Below, one piece after another: positions 37,193 through 48,000 of a stretch of 64,000 nt of DNA. The DNA lies in assembly GCA_016713885.1 (NCBI GenBank), contig JADJOF010000001.1, forward strand, positions 868,001 to 932,000, written 5' to 3'. The notes below the pieces were generated by a model. The model made no database searches. It was not told the DNA's origin and was given only the letters and a program-made list of their open reading frames with translations. Source of the stretch: Bdellovibrionales bacterium. Lineage in GTDB: Bacteria; Bdellovibrionota; Bdellovibrionia; Bdellovibrionales; JAMPXM01. The stretch's first letter is position 1, and each line of letters begins with the position of its first letter. The position numbers were made by a program, and so were the translations under genes.

Positions 37193-37401
37193 GGTGGCTC
37201 CTTACGGAAGTATTTTATCGAAATTTTAGCTGTCGCACTAGCGACGATTTTCGCACGTCCTGCTGTCTTTCTTTCAGGGGCTTTAGGATTGTCTTTCGCC
37301 AGGACCCCATCATTTCGCTTCTAGCTGAAATGTGAATGTGTCAGACTTTGACGGTCGATTTGGAAACAGTCTGGCGACGGAACGTCCAGAGGAGGCTTGT
37401 C

Positions 37402-38241
37402 TTGAATTTCTCGAAATCTATTTTTTCAAAAGTGGCATTGGTAACGGTGATGGGTCTGTTGGGCACTGGCTGTGCTCCATCGGCTCCGCAGCTTCAGAAA
37501 GTGATGGAAGAGCATCCTGAGATTTTGTACGCGGTGATGAAGAAGGATCCGGCAAAGTTTATCGATGTTGTGAATGAAGTGGCCGAGGCTGCGAAAGGAC
37601 AAAAAGAACAGCAGCAGTTTGAAGAGGGATTCAAGAATCCCATGGTTCCCGAGATCACTGACAATCGTACAATCGACGGCGCAAAAGACGCGGCGATTAC
37701 TGTTGTCGAGTATTCTGACTTTCAGTGTCCCTATTGCGAACGCGGTCACACGACAATGGGTGAGCTCCTTGCGGCTTACCCCGGAAAAGTGCGCGTGATC
37801 TTTAAGAACTATCCGATCGAACGCATCCATCCCCAGGCGATGAAAGTTTCGAAACTTTATGAGGCGATTGGCACGAAAGATCGCGAGAAAGCGTCGAAGT
37901 TTAAACACGAGATTTTCGCTAACCAAGAGTTTTTGAACCCCAGCGATGCCGATCAGAAATCGTCGAAGTCGCGTGAGGCGGTTATGGCCAAGTACAGTGC
38001 TCGAGTCGACGCCGATCTGGATAAAATGATCAAGGGTCTTGGTTTGAACCCGGGCGAAATTAAGAAAATCAGCGAGACCGAAGAGATTGCGGCTCTGATC
38101 AAGAAGGACCAAGAAGAGGCCCAAAAGTTCGGCTTCTCGGGTACACCTGGCTACCTGGTCAACGGTGTCGCCGTTCGTGGCGCTTACCCAATCGACCATT
38201 TCAAGCAAATCGTCGATCGCCATCTTGCCATGAAGAAGTAA
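37402..38241 (+). CDS. DsbA-like thioredoxin-fold lipoprotein
   Basis: Periplasmic disulfide oxidoreductase, 279 residues from a TTG start at 37402 that follows GAGGAGG by 6 bases; the frame's earlier ATG (37336) gives no signal peptide. The lipobox is LLGTGC. After a helical ~80-residue linker comes a thioredoxin_4 domain with the redox motif SDFQCPYCERG and the cis-Pro loop FSGTPGYLVNG. It resembles DsbA/BdbD-type single-protein oxidases. A terminator follows. Confidence 0.9.
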   Translation: MNFSKSIFSKVALVTVMGLLGTGCAPSAPQLQKVMEEHPEILYAVMKKDPAKFIDVVNEVAEAAKGQKEQQQFEEGFKNPMVPEITDNRTIDGAKDAAITVVEYSDFQCPYCERGHTTMGELLAAYPGKVRVIFKNYPIERIHPQAMKVSKLYEAIGTKDREKASKFKHEIFANQEFLNPSDADQKSSKSREAVMAKYSARVDADLDKMIKGLGLNPGEIKKISETEEIAALIKKDQEEAQKFGFSGTPGYLVNGVAVRGAYPIDHFKQIVDRHLAMKK

Positions 38242-38294
38242 AAGGTACCTTCTACCCTTTGGCGGCACGCCGCATCAATTAGTAGGGAAGCGTG

Positions 38295-38325
38295 AACGGG
38301 AGCCGGACGGCTCCCGTTTCTTTTT
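38295..38325 (+). terminator. rho-independent terminator
   Basis: Stem AACGGGAGCC / GGCTCCCGTT with a 4-base loop and a T-rich tail, 53 bases after the DsbA-like gene and 53 bases before lipA. Confidence 0.85.
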
Positions 38326-38377
38326 ATGGGGGCTTGGAACGTGGACATTGTAGGGGGCGCCAGCTAAGACATTCCCC

Positions 38378-39292
38378 ATGTCAAATTCGGAACAAACTCA
38401 GGTAGTCGATTTTAAAACTTCGCCGAAGCCATCTTGGCTCAAAGTGCGTGCACCGGGTGGCGAGAACTACGTTCGTATCAAAGACATGTTGAAAACGCTG
38501 AACTTGGCAACGGTCTGCCAAGAGGCGCGCTGTCCGAATATGGGCGAGTGCTGGGGTGGCGGAACGGCGACATTTATGCTCATGGGCGAAGTGTGTACAC
38601 GGGGCTGTCGCTTCTGCGCGGTGAAGACCGGCAATCCGCGAGGAAAGATCGACAACGAAGAGCCTGAAAAGGTGGGTTGGGCGATTTCAAAAATGGGTCT
38701 TGAGTACGTGGTTTTGACTTCCGTTGATCGCGACGACATGGCCGATCAGGGGTCGGAGCATTTTGCGCGCACGATTCGCACGATTCGCGAGGGTGACCCG
38801 AAGTTAATTGTTGAAGTTCTGACGCCCGACTTTAAGGGCGATCGCGAATGCATTGAGCGGGTGACTCGAGCAAAACCACATGTTTTTGCACACAATATCG
38901 AAACGACCGAGAAGCTGACTCGTGGTGTACGCGATCCACGTGCGGGTTATCGGCAGTCACTGCGAGTGCTCGAGATGGTGAAGGAGATCGACTCGACTCG
39001 CTACACGAAGTCGTCGATTATGATGGGACTTGGCGAAGAGCGCGATGACGTTCTGCAGGCGTTGCGTGATCTTCGCTCGGTCGGTTGTGATGTGGTGACG
39101 TTTGGTCAGTATCTGCAGCCGACGAAGCGGCATTTGAAAGTCCAGAGCTTCGTGACTCCAGAGGAGTTTCAGGATTGGCAGAAGATTTCAGAGGACATGG
39201 GGTTTCTCTATGTCGCGAGCGGGCCACTGGTGAGGAGTTCGTATCGTGCGGGCGAGTTCTTCATGAAGAGCATGATTGAGAAACAGAATTAG
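38378..39292 (+). CDS. lipA: lipoyl synthase
   Basis: Radical SAM enzyme inserting two sulfurs into octanoyl groups on E2 proteins. The 304 residues have both clusters: the auxiliary one in CQEARCPNMGECW, and the radical SAM one in CTRGCRFC. MMGLGEERDD and the C-terminal RSSYRAGEF Ser ligand are also present. It heads a lipA-E2-lpdA-lipB operon with gaps of 24, 12 and 11 bases. Confidence 0.98.
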   Translation: MSNSEQTQVVDFKTSPKPSWLKVRAPGGENYVRIKDMLKTLNLATVCQEARCPNMGECWGGGTATFMLMGEVCTRGCRFCAVKTGNPRGKIDNEEPEKVGWAISKMGLEYVVLTSVDRDDMADQGSEHFARTIRTIREGDPKLIVEVLTPDFKGDRECIERVTRAKPHVFAHNIETTEKLTRGVRDPRAGYRQSLRVLEMVKEIDSTRYTKSSIMMGLGEERDDVLQALRDLRSVGCDVVTFGQYLQPTKRHLKVQSFVTPEEFQDWQKISEDMGFLYVASGPLVRSSYRAGEFFMKSMIEKQN

Positions 39293-39316
39293 TTTTAACG
39301 AGATCGGGGGATCGAG

Positions 39317-40642
39317 ATGGCAACTAAGAATGTACAGCTTCCAGAGTTGGGCGAAGGCGTAACAGAGGGTGAACTCGTTAAGTGGCTGGTGAAGGTCGGC
39401 GACACGGTAAAGCCCGATCAGCCGGTTGCAGAGATGATGACCGATAAGGCGACGGTTGAAGTGCCGTCTCCATTCGGTGGCGTGGTTAAAGAAATTCAGA
39501 AAAAAGAAGGTGATGTTGTTGAGGTTGGAATGACGCTGCTCGTTCTTGACTCCGATGCGACAGCAGGGGCATCGGCTCAAGCCTCGCCGGCTCCAAAGTC
39601 GGCACCCGCTCCGGCAGCCGCGATGACGGCGGCGCCTCCGGTCGCGGCGAAATCGGCTCCGGCCGCAACAGCGGCGCCTGGACAGATGGACGTGTATCCT
39701 CCAGTGATGGATTCGCGCGTGTTGGCGACGCCTGCGACTCGTCGTGTGGCTCGTGAGATGGGTGTCGATCTCAATCAGGTGCGTGGAACTGGAGTTGCGG
39801 GACGCGTGACTCGTGATGATGTTTTGGGATCGGGTGCTGGTGCTGTTTCGGCTGGAACTCCAAGCTATGCTCCCGGGGCAGGCGTGTCGATTCCGCGCCC
39901 GGCGTATCAGGGCCCAGCTGGCGCCATTGAAGAGCGCGTGGCGCTTCGTGGTGTTCGCAAAAAGATTGCTGAAAACTTGCAGATGGCAAAACACATCGTT
40001 CCCCACTTCACATTGATGGATGAGGCGAATGTGACGGCGTTGGTTGCGATGCGCGACGAACTCAAGGCAGCGGGTGAGAAAGCCGGAACAAAAGTCACCT
40101 ACTTGCCATTTGTAATGAAGGCATTGATTGCAACGATTCGCGAGTATCCGATGTTCAACGCTTCGATCGACGACGCGGCTCAAGAGATTGTTTACAAGAA
40201 GTACTTCAATCTTGGCTTTGCGGCCGACACTCCCAATGGGCTTTTGGTTCCGGTCATTAAAAATGCTGACCAAAAGACGATCCTGCAACTTTCGAAAGAG
40301 ATCATGGATCTCGCGAAGCGCGCTCGTGATGGCAAGCTTGCGCTTGACGAAATGAAGGGTGCGACAATCACCGTGACCAATATCGGTTCAGTGGGTGGTC
40401 AATATGCGACTCCGATCATCAATCATCCCGAAGTGGCGATCATGGGCATGTACAAGATCCAAGAAAAGCCGATCATCAAGCGCGCGGCCGACGGCTCGAT
40501 GGCGCTCGATGCGATCAAAACGATGAATTTCACGATCACAGCCGATCACCGTTTGATTGATGGTGCGGTGGCTGCAAACTTTTTGAAGGCCTTTATCGCC
40601 CGCATTGAGAACCCCGGTGTTCTCATGCTGGATATGATGTAG
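39317..40642 (+). CDS. dihydrolipoamide acyltransferase (E2) of a 2-oxoacid dehydrogenase complex
   Basis: Core of the complex, 441 residues. A single lipoyl domain carries the Lys in MMTDKATVEVPSP. An Ala/Pro linker follows (~80-120), then a subunit-binding domain with ATPATRRVAREMGVDLNQV. The catalytic domain includes GVRKKIAENLQMAKHIVPHF and ends TADHRLIDGAVAANF, with active-site His and Asp present. Pairing with AceE (17.5-20.5 kb) as a pyruvate dehydrogenase is likely since no other E1 is in the window, but branched-chain E2 enzymes look similar. Confidence 0.93.
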   Translation: MATKNVQLPELGEGVTEGELVKWLVKVGDTVKPDQPVAEMMTDKATVEVPSPFGGVVKEIQKKEGDVVEVGMTLLVLDSDATAGASAQASPAPKSAPAPAAAMTAAPPVAAKSAPAATAAPGQMDVYPPVMDSRVLATPATRRVAREMGVDLNQVRGTGVAGRVTRDDVLGSGAGAVSAGTPSYAPGAGVSIPRPAYQGPAGAIEERVALRGVRKKIAENLQMAKHIVPHFTLMDEANVTALVAMRDELKAAGEKAGTKVTYLPFVMKALIATIREYPMFNASIDDAAQEIVYKKYFNLGFAADTPNGLLVPVIKNADQKTILQLSKEIMDLAKRARDGKLALDEMKGATITVTNIGSVGGQYATPIINHPEVAIMGMYKIQEKPIIKRAADGSMALDAIKTMNFTITADHRLIDGAVAANFLKAFIARIENPGVLMLDMM

Positions 40643-40654
40643 GCGAGGTGCGGA

Positions 40655-42115
40655 ATGGCTCAATCATTTGATGTTGTCGTCGTTGGTGCGGGACCTGGTG
40701 GATATGTTTGCGCGATTCGTTCGGCGCAACTCGGTTTGAAGACTGCGATCATCGAGCGCGAATACATGGGTGGCGTTTGTTTGAACGTTGGCTGTATTCC
40801 GTCGAAGGCGTTGATCGCGGCTGGGCATTTTCTCCACAAAATGGAACATAATGCAGCCGAGATGGGTTTCACGATTCCTGGTAAAGTGAAACTCGATATG
40901 GCGCAGTTGCAGAAATGGAAGCAGTCGGTTTGTGAGCGTATGGCGGGTGGTGTCGAGCAGCTCTTAAAGGGCAACGCCGTCACCATTATTCGCGGTGAAG
41001 CGAGCTTTAAGTCAGCACAAGAAATATCGGTGAAAACGAAGGCGGGCGCGGCAGAATCGGTTACGGCGAAAAACTTCGTGATCGCAACCGGCTCGCGTCC
41101 GATTGAGATCCCTGGTTTCTCGTTTGATGAGCAGTTGGTGTTGTCGTCGACCGGTGCGCTCGCTCAGAGCGAGAAGCTTGAGTCTGCGGTTGTCATCGGT
41201 GGTGGCTACATTGGGCTTGAGATTGGTTCTGTGCTTTCAAACTTTGGAACGAAAGTAACGGTTGTTGAAGCCAATAAGGCGTTGCTTGCCGGTCTTGCTG
41301 ATCCCGAGTGCGTACAGGTCGTGGCGCGCAAGCTGAAGAAGAACGGCGTAGATGTTCTTTTGGATGCGAAGGCCAAGGGCTGGAAGAAGTCTGGTAAGGG
41401 CGTTGAGGTGACTGTCGATATTGGCGGCAAAGAGCAAGTGCTGAAGGCCGATAAGGTTTTGGTTACAGTTGGCCGTAAGCCGAACAGCGATCAGGCCAAC
41501 CTCAAGGGTATTGGTCTGGCGATTGATGAAAAAGGTTTTGTGAAAGTGAATGCGCAGCGGAAGACAAATCTTCCCGGTGTGTATGCGATTGGTGATATCG
41601 CATGTCAACCAATGCTCGCGCATAAGGCCTCGCATGAGGGCGTGATGGTTGCTGAGATCATCGCTGGTCAGAAGCGCGCTTACGAAGTGAAGACGGTTCC
41701 AAGCGTGATCTTTGTTGATCCTGAGATTGCAGCGGCGGGAATGACCGAGGACGAAGCTCGAGCGAAGGGCTATACCGATTTGAAAATCGGTAAATTTCCA
41801 TTTGCGGCAAACGGTCGCGCTGTTTCGCTGATGGAGACCGACGGCTTTGTGAAGATCATCGCTGATGCCAAGACACACATTGTTCTCGGTGTTCATATCG
41901 TTGGGCCTGAAGCTTCAAATCTCATTTCAGAGGCAGCACTTGCAATTGAGATGGGTGCACGACTCGAGGATCTGGCGCTGACAATTCATCCGCATCCAAC
42001 ATTGGGTGAGACGATGATGGAGGCAGCTGAAGCAACACTCGGTCATGCGATTCACATTATTCAAAAGCCCCTTGGGGGCGCTGGTAAAGGCACAACACCT
42101 CGCGCGCACGCCTGA
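40655..42115 (+). CDS. lpdA: dihydrolipoamide dehydrogenase (E3)
   Basis: FAD enzyme that reoxidises the E2 dihydrolipoyl group with NAD. The 486 residues include FAD motif GAGPGGYVCAIRSAQLG, redox disulfide GGVCLNVGCIPSKAL, NAD motif VIGGGYIGLEIGS, second FAD motif YAIGDIACQPMLAHKASHEG and catalytic HPHPTLGE His-Glu pair. It is cotranscribed with the E2 gene. Confidence 0.97.
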   Translation: MAQSFDVVVVGAGPGGYVCAIRSAQLGLKTAIIEREYMGGVCLNVGCIPSKALIAAGHFLHKMEHNAAEMGFTIPGKVKLDMAQLQKWKQSVCERMAGGVEQLLKGNAVTIIRGEASFKSAQEISVKTKAGAAESVTAKNFVIATGSRPIEIPGFSFDEQLVLSSTGALAQSEKLESAVVIGGGYIGLEIGSVLSNFGTKVTVVEANKALLAGLADPECVQVVARKLKKNGVDVLLDAKAKGWKKSGKGVEVTVDIGGKEQVLKADKVLVTVGRKPNSDQANLKGIGLAIDEKGFVKVNAQRKTNLPGVYAIGDIACQPMLAHKASHEGVMVAEIIAGQKRAYEVKTVPSVIFVDPEIAAAGMTEDEARAKGYTDLKIGKFPFAANGRAVSLMETDGFVKIIADAKTHIVLGVHIVGPEASNLISEAALAIEMGARLEDLALTIHPHPTLGETMMEAAEATLGHAIHIIQKPLGGAGKGTTPRAHA

Positions 42116-42126
42116 GGTGTGAGTCT

Positions 42127-42765
42127 ATGCTTGCCGTCGAACACTGGGGATTGATTCCCTATCGCGAAGCACTCGATCGTCAGTTTGAAGCTGTCGATCG
42201 AGTGAGCCGTGAGTTGAAACCAGAAACACTCATTTTTTGTTCGCACCCTCCGATTGTAACCTTGGGGCGCGGGACCAAGGACGGGGATGTCTTTGGTTGG
42301 TCTGGCGATACGATCGAAGTTGGGCGCGGCGGTCGTGCAACGTATCATGGGCCGAGCCAGGTCATTGTTTATCCGATACTGGATCTCAATTCGCGCGGTC
42401 GCGATTTACATCGATATATGCGCGCGCTTGAAGATGCGATTTTGGAAACGCTTGAGTCATTCGGCGTGGAGGCCGTGCCACATGCCGTTCAAAAAGAGGA
42501 CGGAGCGGAAGAGGCAAGTGAGGCGACTGGCGTATGGATTGGCTCGCGAAAAATTGCCTCTATAGGGATTGGTGTTCGACGCTGGGTTTCGTTTCATGGT
42601 CTAGCGTTAAACGTTGCAGATGACCCGGTGGCGTTTAGTGGAATGAAGCCGTGTGGATTTGCTCCGGGCAGTGTTGTCTCGATGGAGGAAGTGCTCGGCA
42701 CGATTCCGGCGCGCGAAACTGTGGAAGCGCGTCTTGAACAAGCGCTGCAAAAACGCTTTCTGTAG
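42127..42765 (+). CDS. lipB: lipoyl(octanoyl) transferase
   Basis: Moves octanoyl from acyl carrier protein to E2 Lys, the step before LipA. The 212 residues have GRGGRATYHGPSQ, the Lys motif IGSRKIASIGIG, and the acyl-thioester Cys in GMKPCGFAPG. Its presence in the same operon as lipA, E2 and lpdA puts synthesis and use of the cofactor under one control. Confidence 0.96.
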   Translation: MLAVEHWGLIPYREALDRQFEAVDRVSRELKPETLIFCSHPPIVTLGRGTKDGDVFGWSGDTIEVGRGGRATYHGPSQVIVYPILDLNSRGRDLHRYMRALEDAILETLESFGVEAVPHAVQKEDGAEEASEATGVWIGSRKIASIGIGVRRWVSFHGLALNVADDPVAFSGMKPCGFAPGSVVSMEEVLGTIPARETVEARLEQALQKRFL

Positions 42766-42862
42766 TGATGATTTAGTCGGAGTGATGGTCGTTGTGAGAC
42801 AAACGTCTGGTCTCGACGACAAAGGCTCAAATTGCCTCGGGAATTGAGCTGAAATAGAGGTA

Positions 42863-43579
42863 ATGAAGAAGAAGTTTACGTTTATTCCCCTGCTGGTCGC
42901 CGTTGCGTTTTCTGTTTCGACGAATTGGACATCGGTTGCTTATGCACAAGAAGACACGTCGTTAGAAGATGCACCAAAGCGCGATGTCTATGACTTGCCG
43001 ACGCCGGTCGCAATTCAAGGACGTACCAATAAAATTGATCAAGGGGTTTCAATCAGCGTTGGCTATATTCCGACAGACTCTTTTAATCGTGGTTTTCCTC
43101 TGACGGGTGCCTATTCATTTTACTTCAAGCCCTACTTTGCATGGGAAGTTTTGAGTTACAGCTATAACTTCAATCGTGAAACCCAGCTGAAGGATGATTT
43201 TAAGAACCTCGGTGTGGGGGTTCAGAATATTGGTTTTGGCGGAGTGATTGATTATCCGCGCAACATTATCATGACTGGCATCGTCTATACCCCGCTCTAC
43301 TCCAAGAGCTTGCTGTTCAATAAAACGTTGGTTCATAGCGAAACAGGATTTTATCTCGGCGTCGGAACCTTAGTTTTTAGTCAGGTTGGTCATTTGCCAA
43401 CCATTGCGCCGGGGATTCAAGCGCGCTACTTTGTTTCGCCAAAGTCAGCTGTACGGATTTATCTCAGGCAGTATTTCTTCAATGATACGCAGCTTGGGTT
43501 GACGGGAATTACCGATATCGGTGTCGGATTTGAAACACAGTTCGAACTTCTCTCGCGGCACGCGGCGGGTGATGAGTGA
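42863..43579 (+). CDS. outer membrane beta-barrel protein of the Glt/Agl-type cluster
   Basis: A 238-residue protein with a signal peptide (PLLVAVAFSVSTN...AYAQ) and alternating strands such as GAYSFYFKPYFAWEVLSYSY. It fits the myxobacterial outer-membrane barrel family typical of this gene neighbourhood (GltA/GltB/GltH-like). It is first gene of a three-gene operon, coupled by ATGA overlaps to two TPR proteins. Placement in the outer membrane is inferred; individual Glt naming is not certain. Confidence 0.78.
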   Translation: MKKKFTFIPLLVAVAFSVSTNWTSVAYAQEDTSLEDAPKRDVYDLPTPVAIQGRTNKIDQGVSISVGYIPTDSFNRGFPLTGAYSFYFKPYFAWEVLSYSYNFNRETQLKDDFKNLGVGVQNIGFGGVIDYPRNIIMTGIVYTPLYSKSLLFNKTLVHSETGFYLGVGTLVFSQVGHLPTIAPGIQARYFVSPKSAVRIYLRQYFFNDTQLGLTGITDIGVGFETQFELLSRHAAGDE

Positions 43580-45069
43580 AGGTATGGACTCGTGTGGTTC
43601 TTATTAGTTCGATTCTTGTCGCCCATCGAAGCGCAGGATTGGCGGCTTTGGATAAGACGTGGCTTGAGAGTTACGAGAAAGCTGGCGAACAGGCTCTTGA
43701 AAAGTCGTTGGATACAAATCCACCTGAGGATTTGACGGACTCACAGCGGGACGAGGTGAAGATTCTCGCAGCATCGACGCTTACAAAGCTAGGCCACACT
43801 CTGGCGGCGCAACAGATCTATATGGATGTGGCGAGTCGTGCGGTGGGAACGTCGCAGGGAGCGTTGGCGCTGAAGCAGCTCGAGGCGTTGGCTTTGACGG
43901 TCGAAATTGATGAGAGTGCGATCGAAGACTTTGCGTTTGAATACGACGGCACTGTGGATTCATCGACGGAGCGCTCAATGCTTTCATGGTATCGAGCGCG
44001 TGCACTCATGCGCCGAGGATACTCGGATTGGGCCACCCGAGAGTTGAGCCAAGTGGCTGTCGATTCGCCTTGGCACTCTGAGCGACTCTATGATCGTGCG
44101 GTCAGCTCGCTCGTCGACGGACGCGAAGATGAAGCTGAGGCGATTTTTTCTGAGCTGGCAAAAAAAACAGTGATTCGTGCAACGACGAAGCAGTTCTCGG
44201 AGCTCAATCGAGCGCGATTGATTTTTGAGAAGGGTGACTATCAGGCGAGCCTTGAGGCCGTTCGTGGTCTAGACTTGCCGATTCGAGAGCGGGCCCGAGC
44301 TCTGCATGAGATGGCGTGGTCGCGCTACTATATGCTCGAGTACGGCAAAGCGCTTGGGATTCTTCAGGTGTTGGATTCCGGCTACTATGCTGATCTCAAG
44401 ACGCCCGAAGCTGATCTTTTGCGCATGGTGATCGAGCGCGATCTTTGTCGTTATGATCTTGTGAAGCAGTCAACGACGACCTTTCGCGAGAAGTACAAGA
44501 AGACGTACAAGCAGATTGAATCACGACTACCTCTCGAGGCTGACGACCGACTGAAACAGATGGCACTACAGTCGCGTCTTTTGCAGAAGCGAGCGACGTT
44601 GGTCCATAGATTGCGCGTGGAGTTGCGGGCGCTGACGGATGAAGATATTCGAGTCTCACCGGGCTTGGGCACATGGCTGCGGAAGCAGCTTGCGACGCGC
44701 GAGCGACAACTTCAGAGTGAAGTCGATCGGCTTTTGGGAAAAGAGCTCGAACGAGTTGCCAATCAGTTTGTTGACCTCCGTGATCAAGTAACATTTCTGG
44801 AATACGAATCGTCGATACGGCCGTTGACGGCTGCTCCGAGCGATACGGTTGACTATCTGCCCGTGGGGGCCTCGCGAACAAAGTTTGAGAAACTTCATTG
44901 GCCCGTAACAAATGAGGCCTGGTGGGACGAACTTGATTCTTACGAGGTGATGTTGCGTGGACGTTGCCAGACACCGCTACCAAGTGGATTGGGTGTCGAT
45001 CAGACCCCTCGGCGCCCGCCACCGGCTCCTCCAACTCAAGAGACCGATGATGATGAGGATGACGAATGA
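43576..45069 (+). CDS. TPR-repeat protein, GltD-like
   Basis: A 497-residue periplasmic protein: signal peptide (RVVLISSILVAHRSAG), helical repeats across residues 30-330 with the TPR spacing (GYSDWATRELSQVAVDSPWH, GKALGILQVLDSGYYADL), a basic coiled-coil stretch, and a Pro/Asp-rich tail ending TDDDEDDE. In M. xanthus, TPR proteins next to the barrel and motor genes (GltD, GltE) link the inner-membrane motor to the outer membrane. Assignment here rests on position and fold. Confidence 0.72.
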   Translation: MKVWTRVVLISSILVAHRSAGLAALDKTWLESYEKAGEQALEKSLDTNPPEDLTDSQRDEVKILAASTLTKLGHTLAAQQIYMDVASRAVGTSQGALALKQLEALALTVEIDESAIEDFAFEYDGTVDSSTERSMLSWYRARALMRRGYSDWATRELSQVAVDSPWHSERLYDRAVSSLVDGREDEAEAIFSELAKKTVIRATTKQFSELNRARLIFEKGDYQASLEAVRGLDLPIRERARALHEMAWSRYYMLEYGKALGILQVLDSGYYADLKTPEADLLRMVIERDLCRYDLVKQSTTTFREKYKKTYKQIESRLPLEADDRLKQMALQSRLLQKRATLVHRLRVELRALTDEDIRVSPGLGTWLRKQLATRERQLQSEVDRLLGKELERVANQFVDLRDQVTFLEYESSIRPLTAAPSDTVDYLPVGASRTKFEKLHWPVTNEAWWDELDSYEVMLRGRCQTPLPSGLGVDQTPRRPPPAPPTQETDDDEDDE

Positions 45070-48000
45070 AAATACTCGTCGTCCTTTTCGTTGCGATACT
45101 TGGTTTCGGAATGAGTACTCCGGGCAATGCTGCGTCCAAATCGGAAGAATCAGATCGTCCGGTCTTGACGAGAAAGCGAGCATCGGGTGACGGTCGCGGC
45201 CTTGGTGCATCTGAGGTGGCTGAACTGAAGAGTCAGCTGTCAAAGACGGAACAAAAAATTAAGGTAACGACGGCAGAAACTAAACGAGTTCGAGATACCG
45301 AGTTTTTGCCCGACCTCTATTTTTCGCTAGCCGATCTTCATTTGCAGAAAAGTCGATTGATGTATCTGATCAAGATCAATCAAAACGGAAAAGTGCCGAT
45401 CAATGAGTTAGACTTTACGGCCGAGAAGAGGCCTAAGAATGAAGCGATTGATATTTATCAGAAAATTTATGCGTTTTTTCAAAAATCGAAACTGCGCGAT
45501 CGCGCTTTGTTCTTGAAGGCGCTTGAGCTAAGAGACCTGAGCCAGGCTGAAGCGATGATCAAGTCATTTGCTCAGTTGAACCAAGAGTTCCCGGATTCAA
45601 CATACCTTCGCGAAGCCAATATTATTTTGGGTGACTACTTTCTAGAAGAAAAGAAGGACATTGACGGTGCTCTTGAGGCGTTTCGAAGAGTCATTTCAAA
45701 AGACCTATCGGCATACACGCCATTAGCGCATTATCGAGTGGGTTGGTGCTTTATTAACCAGCAAAGGTATCCAGAGGCCGTGACCGCTTTTGAAGAGGCG
45801 ATTCGTACTCAAGCCTTGGTTTCGTCGGCCGACCTCTCAGAGACCTATCGTAAAACCGATATTAAACGCGAAGCGATTCTTTCGTTGGCAGTTCCCTACG
45901 TCGAGATCTATGGCGACTACATTGCGAGCCTTCGGGCTGCAGAAAAAACGGAAAAAGTGGCTGGAACAACAGCATCTCAGCCGAAAGCACTGCCGGCCAA
46001 GGTCTCAGCTTGGGTCCGGCCGATTCAGTCGACTTCAAAGATGCCGCCGTCGTCGACTGATTTGCCGGCGGTAGAGAGGCCTTCTTCCCGAGTTCCGACT
46101 CCGGCTCCGGCGATGAAGACAGTTCTTCATCCCGTCGACTATTTTAGAAGGACTGCAGATTCGCATCTCACGTATCGGCGCGTTCTATCCCGTGTGGGTA
46201 AACGATTGGCGTTGAAGGCTCTTTGGAGCGAGGTCGCTGATGTTTGGAGTGAAGTCCTCATCGCCAATACGGATCCTGACCTCAAATTTGAGGCGATTCA
46301 GCGTTGGAACGATGCAATCAAGAAGAGTCCGGCAAAAGTCTCTAATCTCGCGCTTGTCGAGCACGCGGTTCTGACGGCACAGAATATTCGAGCGAGCAAA
46401 GTGAATGACTCTGGTCGACCGACGGCAAAGGCGCAGAGTCAGCTGAAGTTTTTGGAGTTGGTGACCAGAGATATTGCGACTCGAGTGCAGCAGTCGGCTC
46501 GAGACCAGCAGGGAACAGAAGGCTTTAAAACAGCTGCTCGTGCCTATGAGCTCTATCAAATAGGGTTTCCTCAGCATGTAGCGGCTGAGAAGATGCTGAT
46601 CAATAAATCAGAAAGCCTCTATCGTGCTGAAGCTTGGGTTCGGGCTGGCATGACATTTGAGCAATTGGCACGCACGGCGAAAGTAAAGAGAAAGAAAAAT
46701 GAATTTAATGAGTCGGCCATTCAATCCTATGTGAACGCTCTGAAGAAGATCGACTCTTTGTCGGCATTGGATGTGTTACGTTCGCGACGGGCTATTCGCG
46801 AAGTGGGAACGGGCTGGATTCAATCTCACATGCGGCATCCGGCGGCGGCGAGCACCGCTTACAATATTGCGCAGAGCTGGTATGAGGATCGCCATCTGCC
46901 ACCGGCCATTCAAGCGTTCACATTTTTTGTAAAAAACTTTCCTCGCGATGAGCGAGTGCGCGACGCGATTTTTATGATCATCAACGCATATTCTCAGCTT
47001 GATGACTTTAAGGGATTGGTCTCGGCGGCAAAGTCTCTTGAGAGCACGTCGGGGCTGTCGGCTGAAGACCGAACGGCGATTCGCGATGCCAGCCGCCGAG
47101 CACAGCTCAAGGATTTACAGTTAGCCGCCGGCAATTTTGGTTCAAAGCAGTATGCCGAGAATTTGATGTCGATGGCGAGTAAGTACAAGGACTCGTCGAT
47201 GGGTGCGACGGCGCTTTACGAGGCGTTCACGTCACTGCGCTCTAAACGTGATCCCGAGTTGTATGATGTTGGCGAGGCTTTACTCGAGAAGTACTCCGAT
47301 TCGACATACAGCAAAGAGGTTGTGAGCTCGATGGCGCAGACGGCGCTCATGACGGCTGACTTTGAAAGAGCAGCTCGGTACCTGGCGCGCTTTGCTGAAC
47401 GCTATCCAAAAGAGAAAGAGTCGATTGAGTGGAAGAAGAGTGCCGCACAGATCTTCGAGTGGTTGGGTGACTATAAGCGATCAAAAAATATTGCGATGAC
47501 ACTTGGTGATGCGTCGGCCGTTGCGAGGGCTGATCAGATGCTGGCCGATTGGCGGCAGCTTGAGGTGAGTGGGGCGAGACTGTCGGGCGCTACGGGTGAC
47601 TATCTGGTCGGCCTTGCTCTTTGGCGTCAAGGCCGACAGGCCGAAGCTCTTCCAAAGCTGAAGGCGGTCTCTCAATCTGGAGATATTGATCAGTCGGCCC
47701 ATGCCCGGTTTTTATTGGCACAACGCGCGCTCGAGGCGTTTCGTTCAATTCAGATGCGGGATGCATCCGATCAAGGGGCGCTGCTTGGGAAAATCAAATC
47801 ATTTCAAGCGTTGTCGCAAGAGTTGAACTCCATCGTAAAGGTTGGAGCTGGCCGCTGGACGATCGCGTCGCTCTATCTCTTAGGTCAGGCCAATTTCGAG
47901 CTGGGTCGATTCATCGGTGAATCTCCGCTGCCGAAGGGTTTGAGCCAGCAAGAGGTCAAAATCTATAAGACTGAGCTTGATAAGCAGGCAAAGCAGTACC

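Noticed and set aside
37426..38268. Open frame of 280 codons opposite the DsbA-like gene
   Set aside because: Antisense shadow; the plus-strand frame has a lipobox, redox motif and terminator.
39188..40288. Long open frame of 366 codons opposite the E2 gene
   Set aside because: Its His/Arg-rich translation is the shadow of the Ala/Pro-rich E2 linker; no ribosome site or domain.
46000..46130. Possible repeat or phase-variable tract in the GltE-like gene (Pro/Ser codons)
   Set aside because: The tract is low-complexity protein linker without a regular DNA repeat unit.
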